Shown: positions 6,768 through 14,380, counted from the stretch's first letter. The stretch is DNA of 14,532 bases from NORP181 sp047623555 (GCA_047623555.1 JBLHMP010000091.1:1-14532), one strand, 5' to 3'. Notes: generated from the letters alone by a model not told the origin. Numbers and translations are program-made.

Positions 6768-7412
6768 ATGGAAAAGCAACTTGACTATCATACCATGCGC
6801 GAGATTTTTACGCGGTTTCACGAGGCCGAACCCGAACCCAAGGGCGAGCTGGAACATGTGAACGTCTATACCTTGGTCGTGGCCGTGGCGCTATCTGCGC
6901 AGGCCACCGATGTTGGCGTCAACAAGGCCACGCGCGCCTTGTTCAAACTCGCCGATACGCCGCAAAAGATGCTTGATCTGGGCGAAGCCACGGTGATGGA
7001 GCATATCAAAACCATCGGCCTGTATCGCAACAAGGCCAAGAACGTCATCAAACTCTCGCGCATGTTGGTCGACGAATACGGTGGCGAGGTGCCGAATTCT
7101 CGCGCCGCCCTGCAATCGTTACCGGGTGTTGGGCGTAAGACCGCGAATGTGGTTTTGAACATGTGGTGGCATCAACCCGCACAGGCGGTGGATACGCATA
7201 TCTTCCGTATCGGCAACCGCTCTGGCATTGCGCCGGGCAAGGATGTAGAGGCGGTTGAACGCGCGGTTGAGGACAATATTCCGGCTGATTTTCAGCAACA
7301 CGCACATCACTGGCTGATCCTGCATGGCCGGTATCATTGCAAAGCACGCAAACCGCTCTGTGGCACCTGCCTGATCCGGGATTTGTGCGAATACGAGGAT
7401 AAAAACCTGTGA
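6768..7412 (+). CDS. nth: Endonuclease III (DNA glycosylase/AP lyase)
   Basis: A 214-residue base-excision repair enzyme that removes oxidised pyrimidines and cleaves the abasic site. The start at 6768 gives the family's usual length; the frame further upstream is unlike protein. The helix-hairpin-helix is LPGVGRKTANVVLN (residues 118-131), with catalytic Lys124, and the catalytic aspartate is Asp142 in VDTHIFRI. The C-terminal [4Fe-4S] cluster ligands are all present as C-x6-C-x2-C-x5-C (Cys191, Cys198, Cys201, Cys207). The substrate-pocket stretch LSAQATD (42-48) is standard. Its TGA overlaps the GTG start of the kinase gene by 4 bases (GTGA), so the two are translationally coupled. No strong ribosome site is seen. 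It is divergent from the DUF4336 gene across 102 bases that must hold both promoters. Confidence 0.95.
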   Translation: MEKQLDYHTMREIFTRFHEAEPEPKGELEHVNVYTLVVAVALSAQATDVGVNKATRALFKLADTPQKMLDLGEATVMEHIKTIGLYRNKAKNVIKLSRMLVDEYGGEVPNSRAALQSLPGVGRKTANVVLNMWWHQPAQAVDTHIFRIGNRSGIAPGKDVEAVERAVEDNIPADFQQHAHHWLILHGRYHCKARKPLCGTCLIRDLCEYEDKNL

Positions 7413-8398
7413 AAACTTATGACCTGGTGGGCATCGGCAATGCCGTTGTTGATGTAATCAGCCGCGCCGACGACAGCTTTCTTGACAATATGGGCATCCA
7501 AAAGGGCATCATGCAGCTGATCGAAAAGGATCGCGCTGAGGTTCTGTATGGCGCCATGCATGATCGGATTCAGACCCCCGGCGGATCGGTTGCCAACACA
7601 ATTGCCGGGGCTGGTGCTTTGGGGTTGGGCACCGCGTTTATCGGGCGGGTGCATGACGATGGGCTGGGTCGGTTTTATGCGGATGCGATGAATGATGTGG
7701 GCATTGATTTCGTCAACGCGCCGGTTGCGGATGGTGAATTGCCATCGTCGCGGTCAATGATTTTCGTGTCGCCCGATGGCGAACGGTCGATGAACACCTA
7801 TCTGGGGATTTCATCCGAATTGAGCAACACCGATGTGCCCGAAGACGTGGCGGGAAACGCCAAAATCATGTTCCTCGAAGGCTATCTGTTTGACAAAGAC
7901 AAAGGCAAAGCCGCGTTTCTTGAGGCCGCGCGTGATTGTCAGGCGTCAGGCGGTAAGACCGGCATCACCATTTCTGATCCGTTCTGTGTTGACCGTCACC
8001 GGGCGGATTTCCTGTCGCTGATCGAACATGATCTGGATTTTGTCATCGGCAATGCAGCCGAGATCAAATCGCTGTTTGAAACCGATGATCTGGAACAGGC
8101 TTTGGCGCAAACTGCGGCGCTATGCCCGTTGGTGGTCTGCACCAAATCCGGCGACGGCGTGACCATTCTGTCGGGCGGCGAACGCCATGACATTGCGGTG
8201 CAAGCCGTGGTTCCTGTGGATGCGTCAGGCGCGGGCGATCAGTTTGCCGCCGGGTTCCTGTATGGCCTGTCGACGGGCCGTGATCTGGAAACATGCGGGC
8301 GCATGGGATGTGTGGCTGCTGGCGAAGTGATTGGCCATTTGGGCCCACGCCCTATGGCCGATGTTAAGGCATTGTTCACCGCTGCCGGGTTACTTTGA
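7409..8398 (+). CDS. PfkB-family carbohydrate/adenosine kinase
   Basis: A 329-residue ribokinase-fold enzyme, most like the proteins annotated as adenosine kinase in alphaproteobacteria, which phosphorylate a nucleoside or sugar with ATP. The N-terminal GIGNAVVDV (8-16) and PGGSVANTIAGAGALG (57-72) form the substrate side with the conserved Gly-Gly. The PfkB signature VDASGAGDQFAAGFLYG (270-286) carries the anion hole and catalytic base Asp277. ISDPF (188-192) and NAAEIKSL (215-222) are the other family signatures. The gene starts with GTG inside the nth stop (GTGA), and the GNAT gene follows after 4 bases, so it is the middle gene of a three-gene unit. The exact substrate (adenosine, fructose or another sugar) cannot be settled from motifs. 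Confidence 0.88.
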   Translation: MKTYDLVGIGNAVVDVISRADDSFLDNMGIQKGIMQLIEKDRAEVLYGAMHDRIQTPGGSVANTIAGAGALGLGTAFIGRVHDDGLGRFYADAMNDVGIDFVNAPVADGELPSSRSMIFVSPDGERSMNTYLGISSELSNTDVPEDVAGNAKIMFLEGYLFDKDKGKAAFLEAARDCQASGGKTGITISDPFCVDRHRADFLSLIEHDLDFVIGNAAEIKSLFETDDLEQALAQTAALCPLVVCTKSGDGVTILSGGERHDIAVQAVVPVDASGAGDQFAAGFLYGLSTGRDLETCGRMGCVAAGEVIGHLGPRPMADVKALFTAAGLL

Positions 8399-8402
8399 TC
8401 TG

Positions 8403-8996
8403 ATGTTGGGCGCTGGATTTTATGACGTTGAACAGGGCAAGATTGCCACCGTTGTCACACATCTTCAGATGGCTGAGATGGCAAAACAGCGCCCGGTTTC
8501 GGAACCCGACGGGGTAAAGCTGGAACATGTCGATGCGACTGCGGACTGGTACCGCGACTTGTATCGCCGCGTTGGCGGGCAGGATTGGCTGTGGTTTGCC
8601 CGCATTGGTATGGACGATGCCGAGTTATCGACCATCCTGAGCGACCCGAATGTCGAGGTCTATGCCCTAGTCAAGGATGGCGTTGCCGAAGGGTTTATGG
8701 AGCTTGATTATCGGGTCACAGGCGAATGCGAACTGGCCTATTTTGGGGTGACATCCGCACTGCTGGGCACTGGCGCGGGTCGTTATTTGATGAACGCGGC
8801 GATCCGGCAAGCCTGGCAAAAACCGATCCAACGGTTTCACGTACATACCTGCACGCTGGACCATCCCGAGGCGCTTGGCTTCTATCGGCGCAGCGGCTTT
8901 ACGCCCTATCGCCAACAGATCGAAATCGCCGATGATCCGCGATTGCTCGGCCAATTGCCGATGGATGCAGGGCGGCGAGTACCGATTATTCGCTAG
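8403..8996 (+). CDS. GNAT-family N-acetyltransferase
   Basis: A 197-residue cytoplasmic acetyltransferase that would move acetyl from acetyl-CoA to an unknown amine. The ATG at 8403, 4 bases after the kinase stop, was chosen over a longer frame that overlaps the kinase; there is no clear ribosome site, so translation is probably coupled. Motif A spans residues 110-130 (ELAYFGVTSALLGTGAGRYL), with the pyrophosphate-binding loop LGTGAGR. Motif B is HPEALGFYRRSGF (154-166). The N-terminal 40 residues (MLGAGFYDVEQGKIATVVTH) are a short extension seen in rhodobacterial homologues. Its TAG stop shares three bases with the convergent map stop inside a CTAG palindrome. Confidence 0.85.
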   Translation: MLGAGFYDVEQGKIATVVTHLQMAEMAKQRPVSEPDGVKLEHVDATADWYRDLYRRVGGQDWLWFARIGMDDAELSTILSDPNVEVYALVKDGVAEGFMELDYRVTGECELAYFGVTSALLGTGAGRYLMNAAIRQAWQKPIQRFHVHTCTLDHPEALGFYRRSGFTPYRQQIEIADDPRLLGQLPMDAGRRVPIIR

Positions 8997-9871
8997 GATT
9001 TGCCATAGGTCGGGTGGAACATTCCGCCCGGCGACAAGGTGAATATTTCCACGCCTGTCGCGGTTACGCCGACCGAATGCTCAAACTGTGCGGATAGTGA
9101 TTTATCGCGGGTCACCGCCGTCCAGTCATCGGCCAATGTCTTGGTTTCTGGTCGCCCAAGGTTTACCATCGGTTCAATCGTAAAAAACATGCCTTCTTCT
9201 AGCGTTGGCCCGGTTCCGGGGCGCCCGTAATGCACCACGTTGGGCGGCGCGTGAAACACCCGGCCAAGCCCGTGACCACAGAAATCGCGCACAACGCTCA
9301 TCCGGTTGGCTTCGACATAGGTCTGAATAGCGTGGCCGATATCACCAAAGGTGTTGCCGGGTTTGACGGCTTCGATACCGCGCATCAGACTATCATGCGT
9401 GACCTGGATCAACCGTTCAGCAGGGCGCGGTAATTTGCCCGCGACATACATGCGGCTGTTATCTCCAAACCAACCATCAACGATGACCGTAATATCAATA
9501 TTCAGGATATCCCCATCCAACAAAGCATCACTTTTACGCCGCTTCTCAAGGTCCCTAGAGATAGTCTCGGACGCGTTTTTGGGAATTGGCGCTCCGGGAA
9601 TGCCATGGCACACCACATGATTAACCGAAATACAGCTGGCGTGTTTGTAACCCTTGTATCCAATCGTCGCCGAAGTTGCCCCCGCCGCATCCACCATATC
9701 GTTAATGGCTTTGTCGATCGCTTCTGTCGTTTTCCCAACGAACACATGATCCGCAATGTCGTCTAGAAGACGCGCAGCCAAGGCCCCCGCTGCATGCATG
9801 CCAGCGAATTCGGATGTGTCAAATATGCGAATGCCGTCTTTGGTCATACGGCCACGAGGTTCATTGTTCAC
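8993..9871 (-). CDS. map: Type I methionine aminopeptidase with an internal insertion
   Basis: A 292-residue dinuclear metalloprotease that removes the initiator Met from nascent proteins. The GTG at 9871 was chosen because GGAG lies 8 bases upstream and the N-terminus NNEPRGRMTKDGIRIF fits homologues; a Met at residue 9 is the alternative. Metal ligands are Asp126, Asp137, His200, Glu233 and Glu264, and His89 (CHGIP) matches the catalytic E. coli His79. All five ligands are offset by +29 from remembered E. coli numbering (97, 108, 171, 204, 235), but His89 by only +10. About 19 extra residues therefore lie between them, around ASETISRDLEKRRKSDA (100-116). It lies downstream of sfsA on the same strand, 67 bases away with a hairpin between, and is convergent with GNAT. 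Confidence 0.93.
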   Translation of the reverse strand: MNNEPRGRMTKDGIRIFDTSEFAGMHAAGALAARLLDDIADHVFVGKTTEAIDKAINDMVDAAGATSATIGYKGYKHASCISVNHVVCHGIPGAPIPKNASETISRDLEKRRKSDALLDGDILNIDITVIVDGWFGDNSRMYVAGKLPRPAERLIQVTHDSLMRGIEAVKPGNTFGDIGHAIQTYVEANRMSVVRDFCGHGLGRVFHAPPNVVHYGRPGTGPTLEEGMFFTIEPMVNLGRPETKTLADDWTAVTRDKSLSAQFEHSVGVTATGVEIFTLSPGGMFHPTYGKS

Positions 9872-9897
9872 CTGAACAGCTCCATCTTTGCGGGTTT

Positions 9898-9915
9898 GGC
9901 GCCTATTTAGGCGCC
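9898..9915. terminator. GGCGCC hairpin between sfsA and map
   Basis: GGCGCCTATTTAGGCGCC is a perfect inverted repeat (8 bp with a TT centre, or a 6-bp GC stem with a 6-base loop). It lies 23 bases past the sfsA stop and 26 bases upstream of the map GTG. There is no T-run on the minus strand after it, so it is not a classic intrinsic terminator. It may be an attenuating or processing hairpin that sets map expression apart from sfsA. Confidence 0.4.
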
Positions 9916-9938
9916 CTTTGTCGATTGTACCAGAGGGG

Positions 9939-10643
9939 TCAGACAATGATGCGAATGGCCGTGCCAAGATCGACACCCTTGGGGGTTATCCGCGTATCAT
10001 AACACAATACTTCAACCCCTGCTGCGCGGGCGGCATCAAATGCGGCTGCATAGGTCGGGTCAATGTCGCGCGCCAGGTCAAAACGGTCACTATCGGTACG
10101 CTGGATCAGATAAAGCATCACCGCGCGATGCCCCTCGGCCACCATCATCGAAAGTTCCCCCAAATGCTTGGTGCCACGTTTGGTCACGCTGTCGGGAAAT
10201 TCTGCAAGACCGGGTCGGCGGCTAAGGGTGACGCTTTTGATTTCAACATAAGCGTTCGGCAGACCCGGCTGGCTGAGCAGGAAATCAATGCGGCTGTTGG
10301 TGCCGTATTTCACTTCGGGGCGCACCGTTTCATAGGCGGCCAGCGGTGCAATCTGCTGCGCCATTAACGCGGCACGCAGGGCACGGTTGGGCACCGATGT
10401 ATCAACACCGGTAAAATGACCATTTTCATGATCGACCAACCGCCAGCCGAATTTCAGCTTTTTCTTGGGATCGTCATTGGGTTCCAGCCAGATTTTCATA
10501 CCCGGCTCTGCCAATCCCATCATCGAGCCGGGATTGGGGCAATGAACGATGACTTCGCGGCCATCGTCCAGCGTACAATCCGCCAAAAAGCGTTTATAAC
10601 GGCGGATAAGCCGTGCAGGGATAAGATCGGTTTGAAAGCGCAT
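9939..10643 (-). CDS. sfsA: DNA/RNA nuclease SfsA
   Basis: A 234-residue protein of the SfsA family, first described as a sugar fermentation stimulation protein and now regarded as a nuclease-fold protein. The ATG at 10643 begins the standard family N-terminus MRFQTDLIPARLIRRYKRFL; the longer frame upstream runs into the divergent gene. An OB-like N-terminal domain contains VHCPNPGSM (33-41). The C-terminal PD-(D/E)xK core has Asp120 (SRIDFLL), Glu134 and Lys136 (AYVEIKSVTL), so the catalytic residues are intact. EFPDSVTKRGTKHL and IDP (the end of ARDIDPTYAAAF) are family signatures. It is followed by map on the same strand and is divergent, across 48 bases, from the molybdopterin-binding gene. 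Physiological role in these bacteria is not known. Confidence 0.93.
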   Translation of the reverse strand: MRFQTDLIPARLIRRYKRFLADCTLDDGREVIVHCPNPGSMMGLAEPGMKIWLEPNDDPKKKLKFGWRLVDHENGHFTGVDTSVPNRALRAALMAQQIAPLAAYETVRPEVKYGTNSRIDFLLSQPGLPNAYVEIKSVTLSRRPGLAEFPDSVTKRGTKHLGELSMMVAEGHRAVMLYLIQRTDSDRFDLARDIDPTYAAAFDAARAAGVEVLCYDTRITPKGVDLGTAIRIIV

Positions 10644-10691
10644 GTGACTGGGCCTATACCTGCGATGACCACCATTCAAGAGAGGCCGAAC

Positions 10692-11414
10692 ATGTCTAAC
10701 CCAACCGCAGCCATGCTTGTGATCGGCGATGAAATCCTGTCGGGACGTACCCGAGATGCCAATATGTACCATCTGGCCGGCGAGCTGACCAAACACGGCA
10801 TCAATCTGACCGAGGTTCGTGTGGTCAGCGATGACCCAACTGCGATCACCGCCGCGACCCGCGCGCTGTCGGATGGTTATGACAATGTGTTCACCAGCGG
10901 CGGCATCGGGCCGACGCATGACGACATCACAGCCGACTGTATTGCAGCGGCTTTTGATGTGCACATTGACGTGCGCGATGACGCACGGGCGTTGCTGGCG
11001 GCGCATTATAAACGCACTGGCGCAGAGTTGAATAGCGCCCGCCTGCGCATGGCGCGCATTCCGGATACGGCGACGTTAATCGACAATCCGGTGTCGATTG
11101 CGCCGGGGTTCACCATTGGCAATGTGCATGTGATGGCCGGTGTGCCTGCGGTGTTTCAGGCAATGGTGGCCAGCGTGCTGCCAACCCTGACAGGCGGCGT
11201 GCCGTTAATATCCAAAACCCAGCGGATCGAGAAGGGCGAAGGCGATATTGCCGGACCACTGGCCGCCTTGGCCGCTGATTTCAGCGATCTTTCAATTGGG
11301 TCATACCCGTTCCGACAAGACGGCGTTTACGGCGCCAACATCGTGGTGCGCGGCAGCGATGGCGCGCGCGTAGATGCGGCAATGACCCGGTTGGCGAAAG
11401 AGTTTGACCTATGA
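10692..11414 (+). CDS. Molybdopterin-binding (CinA N-terminal/MoaB-like) protein
   Basis: A 240-residue COG1058-type protein. The ATG at 10692 was chosen because GAGAGG lies 6 bases upstream; an ATG 27 bases earlier has no ribosome site. The domain begins with AAMLVIGDEILSGRTRDAN (6-24) and contains VFTSGGIGPTHDDIT (66-80), the molybdopterin/nucleotide-binding loop of MoaB, MogA and CinA. The C-terminal 70 residues (EKGEGDIAGPLAALAADFSDLSIGSYPF) match the small linker domain of CinA, but the C-terminal nicotinamide-nucleotide amidase domain is missing. Biochemical role is unproven: it could act on molybdopterin or a pyridine nucleotide derivative. It heads a four-gene operon, with its TGA overlapping the next ATG (ATGA). 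The 48-base divergent spacer with sfsA must hold both promoters. Confidence 0.88.
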   Translation: MSNPTAAMLVIGDEILSGRTRDANMYHLAGELTKHGINLTEVRVVSDDPTAITAATRALSDGYDNVFTSGGIGPTHDDITADCIAAAFDVHIDVRDDARALLAAHYKRTGAELNSARLRMARIPDTATLIDNPVSIAPGFTIGNVHVMAGVPAVFQAMVASVLPTLTGGVPLISKTQRIEKGEGDIAGPLAALAADFSDLSIGSYPFRQDGVYGANIVVRGSDGARVDAAMTRLAKEFDL

Positions 11415-12142
11415 GCCTGTCGTCTAAAACCCTGTACGAAGTGATCGACAACACCTGGCCCGCAGCGACCAAAACCCGCGTTGGGGACTGGACAATCCGC
11501 GACGGCCAAGGCGGCGGCCAACGCGCCTCAGCGGCGACCGCCGAACAGCCGGGTGGTGATATTGATCAGGCCGAAACCGCAATGCGTGATCTGGGCCAAA
11601 CGCCGCTGTTCATGATCCGCCGCGGCGACGATGATCTGGATCAACAACTGGCCGCGCGTGGCTATGTCATCAAAGATCCGGTGACGGCATGGGCCTACCC
11701 TGCGGCGTCGCTTACCGATAAACCCATTCCGCGCGTGACCGTGTTCACGATCTGGGAACCGCTTATGATGATGAACGAAATCTGGGCTGCGGGCGGCATC
11801 GGCTCCGGGCGTCTTGCCGTGATGGACCGCGTAGCGATGCCCAAGACCGGCCTGCTGGGACGGCTGAACGAAAAACCCGGCGGTGTCGCCTTTGCCGCCA
11901 TCCATCAGGCCGTTGCAATGGTGCATGCCGTTGAAATCGTGCCCTTTCAGCAGCGTCAGGGCATGGGCGCGTGGCTGATGCGCGGTGCGGCATTTTGGGC
12001 CGTGGTACATGGCGCTGAAACCCTGTCTGTCATCTGTACTAATGCCAACCACGCTGCCAATGGCCTCTATGCTTCCCTAGGGATGCAGGTTGTGGGACAG
12101 TATCATTATCGTATCTTACCAACTGAAACGGACACCAAGTGA
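11411..12142 (+). CDS. GNAT-family N-acetyltransferase
   Basis: A 243-residue acetyltransferase with two halves. Residues 1-105 (ending in TAWAYPAASL) are a degenerate GNAT-like region that lacks the acetyl-CoA loop. Residues 110-235 carry a recognisable motif A, VEIVPFQQRQGMGAWLMRGA (174-193), with the Q-x-x-G-x-G loop, and a motif B stretch ICTNANHAANGLYASLGM (208-225). The architecture suggests a duplicated GNAT in which only the second copy binds acetyl-CoA. Substrate is unknown. It is translationally coupled at both ends, through ATGA with the molybdopterin-binding gene and GTGA with the peroxidase-like gene. It is different enough from the GNAT at 8403-8996 that they are not recent duplicates. 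Confidence 0.82.
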   Translation: MSLSSKTLYEVIDNTWPAATKTRVGDWTIRDGQGGGQRASAATAEQPGGDIDQAETAMRDLGQTPLFMIRRGDDDLDQQLAARGYVIKDPVTAWAYPAASLTDKPIPRVTVFTIWEPLMMMNEIWAAGGIGSGRLAVMDRVAMPKTGLLGRLNEKPGGVAFAAIHQAVAMVHAVEIVPFQQRQGMGAWLMRGAAFWAVVHGAETLSVICTNANHAANGLYASLGMQVVGQYHYRILPTETDTK

Positions 12143-12711
12143 GCAACAAAAACCAACCCTCCGCCCTTGATCTGCCAATGGTCGATCCGCTGCCCGAAGC
12201 CACGCAAAAGTATTTTGACATTTGCACCGAAAAGCTGGGCATGATCCCGAATGTTCTGCAGGTCAACGCCTTTGACATCGACAAGTTGAATGCCTTTGCC
12301 GCAATGTATAACGACCTGATGCTGGCCCAAAGTGGCCTCAGCAAACTTGAGCGCGAGATGATTGCCGTGGTCGTTTCCGCCATCAACAGTTGCTATTATT
12401 GCCTGACCGCCCATGGTGCTGCCGTGCGCGCATTGTCGGGCAATCCGATGTTGGGTGAACAGTTGGTGATGAACTACCGGGTCGCTGATCTGGATGCCCG
12501 CCAGCGCGCCATGCTGGATTTTGCCGTCAAAGTGACCACCGCCAGCGCCACGGTTGAAGAAGCTGATCGTCAGGCCCTGCGCGACGTAGGATTTAGCGAT
12601 CGTGACATCTTTGATATCGCCAACGTTACTGGGTTTTATAACATGAGCAACCGGGTCGCCAGCGCCATCGATATGCGCCCCAATGACGAGTATCATTCGC
12701 AAAACCGATGA
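12139..12711 (+). CDS. AhpD/carboxymuconolactone-decarboxylase-type peroxidase-like protein
   Basis: A 190-residue all-helical protein of the AhpD-like superfamily, peroxidase-related subgroup. The redox centre is LEREMIAVVVSAINSCYYCLTAHG, with Cys85, Cys88 (C-x2-C), His92 and Glu72, the arrangement of the AhpD proton-relay and thiol site. The N-terminus MVDPLPEATQKYFDI and LGMIPNVLQVNAF (33-45) are typical of the subgroup. It would reduce peroxides or act as a thiol oxidoreductase in the cytoplasm, probably as a homo-oligomer. The GTG start lies inside the preceding stop (GTGA), with no separate strong ribosome site, and its own TGA overlaps the next ATG. Substrate and electron partner are not evident; no AhpC is in the window. 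Confidence 0.87.
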   Translation: MSNKNQPSALDLPMVDPLPEATQKYFDICTEKLGMIPNVLQVNAFDIDKLNAFAAMYNDLMLAQSGLSKLEREMIAVVVSAINSCYYCLTAHGAAVRALSGNPMLGEQLVMNYRVADLDARQRAMLDFAVKVTTASATVEEADRQALRDVGFSDRDIFDIANVTGFYNMSNRVASAIDMRPNDEYHSQNR

Positions 12712-13658
12712 TCCAACCAATGATCCGGGCCGCGATCCTGTCTCTGGGACTGGTGCTAATGCCACAGTTGGCATCGGCGCTAGACCTGAGTCTGCCCGGT
12801 GGCGCGCAACAGCTGACAAACCGGGTCAGCCCGATGGACAGCTATAACCTGCCAACCGGGCCATTTGCCGTCGGTACGGTGCCCGTGCGCCTGCTTCAAG
12901 GGCAAATGGATCGGCAAACATGGCGCTTGGGGGCAAGTGCCGTGACCACGTTACAATTGATGGCACCGCTGCGCGAGCAGATCAAAGCCGCAGGGTTTAC
13001 CTTGTTGTTTGAATGTTGGGACGAAACCTGTGGCGGCTTTGATTTCCGCTTTAACACCGAGGTTGCCCCAGCTCCGGACATGTATGTCGACGTGCGCAAC
13101 TATCGCTTTCTGTCCGCAGTCAGGGCGAGCAACGAGGCCATTAGCCTGCTGGTCAGCGTCAACCGCAGCGCCGCCTATTTGCAGATGATCCAGGTTGCCC
13201 CGATAGACAGCGCGGCAATCCAGATCACCCCGGACCAGCCAAATGTCGGCCCACAACTGGTCGAAAATGCCCTGAGCGCGAATTCGGGTTTGATCGAAAC
13301 GCTCAAACAGACCGGCCATGTCGTGCTGGGCGATCTGGAGTTTGAAACCGGCGCCGCGCGGCTTGGCAAAGGCCCGTTTGCATCGCTGACCTTGCTAGCC
13401 GGCTATCTTACCGACACTGCGAACCTACGTATTGCGGTGGTTGGCCATACCGACAGTGTTGGCAGCCTCGACACAAATATTACCCTGTCTAAACAACGTG
13501 CTACTGCAGTACGTGATCGCCTGATCGACACCTACAAAATTGACCCTGTGCGCATTCAGGCCGAGGGCATGGGCTATCTTGCCCCGGTGGCATCAAACCT
13601 GACAGCCGATGGCCGAGAAGCCAATCGCCGGGTCGAGGTGGTTTTGCTTTCGCAGTAA
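12708..13658 (+). CDS. Periplasmic OmpA-domain protein with DUF4892-like N-terminus
   Basis: A 316-residue envelope protein. The signal peptide cleaves near LASA-L (residue 24); there is no lipobox. Residues 25-165 resemble DUF4892: a LPGGAQQ-like start, AAGFTLLFEC, then Cys103 and Cys108 (ECWDETCGG), likely a disulfide. Residues 205-316 are an OmpA C-terminal domain (GDLEFETGAARL, VVGHTDSVGS, LSKQRATAV, NRRVEVV). Asp249 and Arg264 have the spacing of the diaminopimelate-binding pair, so peptidoglycan binding is expected. An ATG four codons later is an alternative start. It is the last gene of the four-gene operon (ATGA overlap), which is unusual company for an envelope protein. The C-terminus parallels the lipoprotein at 2878-3540. 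Confidence 0.85.
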   Translation: MIQPMIRAAILSLGLVLMPQLASALDLSLPGGAQQLTNRVSPMDSYNLPTGPFAVGTVPVRLLQGQMDRQTWRLGASAVTTLQLMAPLREQIKAAGFTLLFECWDETCGGFDFRFNTEVAPAPDMYVDVRNYRFLSAVRASNEAISLLVSVNRSAAYLQMIQVAPIDSAAIQITPDQPNVGPQLVENALSANSGLIETLKQTGHVVLGDLEFETGAARLGKGPFASLTLLAGYLTDTANLRIAVVGHTDSVGSLDTNITLSKQRATAVRDRLIDTYKIDPVRIQAEGMGYLAPVASNLTADGREANRRVEVVLLSQ

Positions 13659-13659
13659 C

Positions 13660-13685
13660 AACCTGTGACAAGACAGGCAGGTTTT
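13660..13685 (+). terminator. Weak terminator candidate after the four-gene operon
   Basis: AACCTG (13660-13665) pairs with CAGGTT (13678-13683), followed by only two more T. An alternative hairpin, CCTGT/ACAGG with a 6-base loop, lies inside it. The position, one base past the operon's last stop, is right for a terminator, but the stem is short and the T-run minimal. Confidence 0.35.
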
Positions 13686-13789
13686 AGAATTCTTACCGAA
13701 AGAGTCAAGTGCCCGGTCTGAGCCCATCTTGACAGATGCTGCGCTGTGCTTGAATGTTGGCTTTGCGTTGAAACGAAAGTGAAAGACAA

Positions 13790-14380
13790 TTGGATTCGGG
13801 GTTTCTCAGTACAAAAGGAATTTTGGTATTGGCAGTTGCTATATGTGTTTGGAACAGTCCAGCATATGCGCAGACCTTAGAGCTGAATTTCAGTGATTTA
13901 TTCGAGCGCTGTAGGTCATCTGTCGAAACCAGTTTAACATTTGATAGTGGCGGCTTGAGAGCAACTGAGGTCGAAAAACGCCATGAGCGTTCATTGGGCG
14001 CAATGACAGACCAAACAGGGTGGTCGTTACCCGTTTCCGAGTTGTACGTAGTACTGACTGCATGGACTTCTCATGATGGCCCCACGCGACATATGTGTGA
14101 TATCCACGTAAAGGATGAAGAACGCCTTCTGGACGCATCTGAGCAGGGGTTGCTGTTACGACAGTTCCTGATCCACCAGACAAAACTGATCGGTGCTAGG
14201 ACCCACGAGATTGACAGACAATTGTCTCCGATACCTCCAATCATAAATGCTGCGTTTCTACTGTCGGAGAGCAATCCAAGAGGTTGCACAGTAAACAATA
14301 CACTTGCGATGTCTCCTGATGGCACGTTCTTTTCAGCAGGAAGTGGAGAACAGGGCATAAAAGAATGCGAAATCAGGTAA
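13790..14380 (+). CDS. Secreted protein of unknown function with four cysteines
   Basis: A 196-residue precursor that I do not recognise. The TTG at 13790 is chosen because an in-frame TGA lies seven codons upstream and no ATG or GTG precedes the signal peptide. Residues 1-27 are a good Sec signal (TKGILVLAVAICVWN, cleavage at AYA-Q). The mature part has four cysteines (41, 103, 166, 193), consistent with two disulfides in the periplasm, and no membrane segment or known motif. GAAAG upstream is a weak ribosome site. Base composition is visibly more AT-rich than in the operon to its left, and codons such as TTG, ATA and TTA are frequent, suggesting acquired or fast-evolving DNA. It stands alone, with no partner gene in the window. 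Confidence 0.6.
   Translation: MDSGFLSTKGILVLAVAICVWNSPAYAQTLELNFSDLFERCRSSVETSLTFDSGGLRATEVEKRHERSLGAMTDQTGWSLPVSELYVVLTAWTSHDGPTRHMCDIHVKDEERLLDASEQGLLLRQFLIHQTKLIGARTHEIDRQLSPIPPIINAAFLLSESNPRGCTVNNTLAMSPDGTFFSAGSGEQGIKECEIR

Noticed and set aside
9888..10367. Plus-strand 159-codon frame opposite sfsA
   Set aside because: The complementary strand encodes a complete SfsA with catalytic residues; this frame has no recognisable features.
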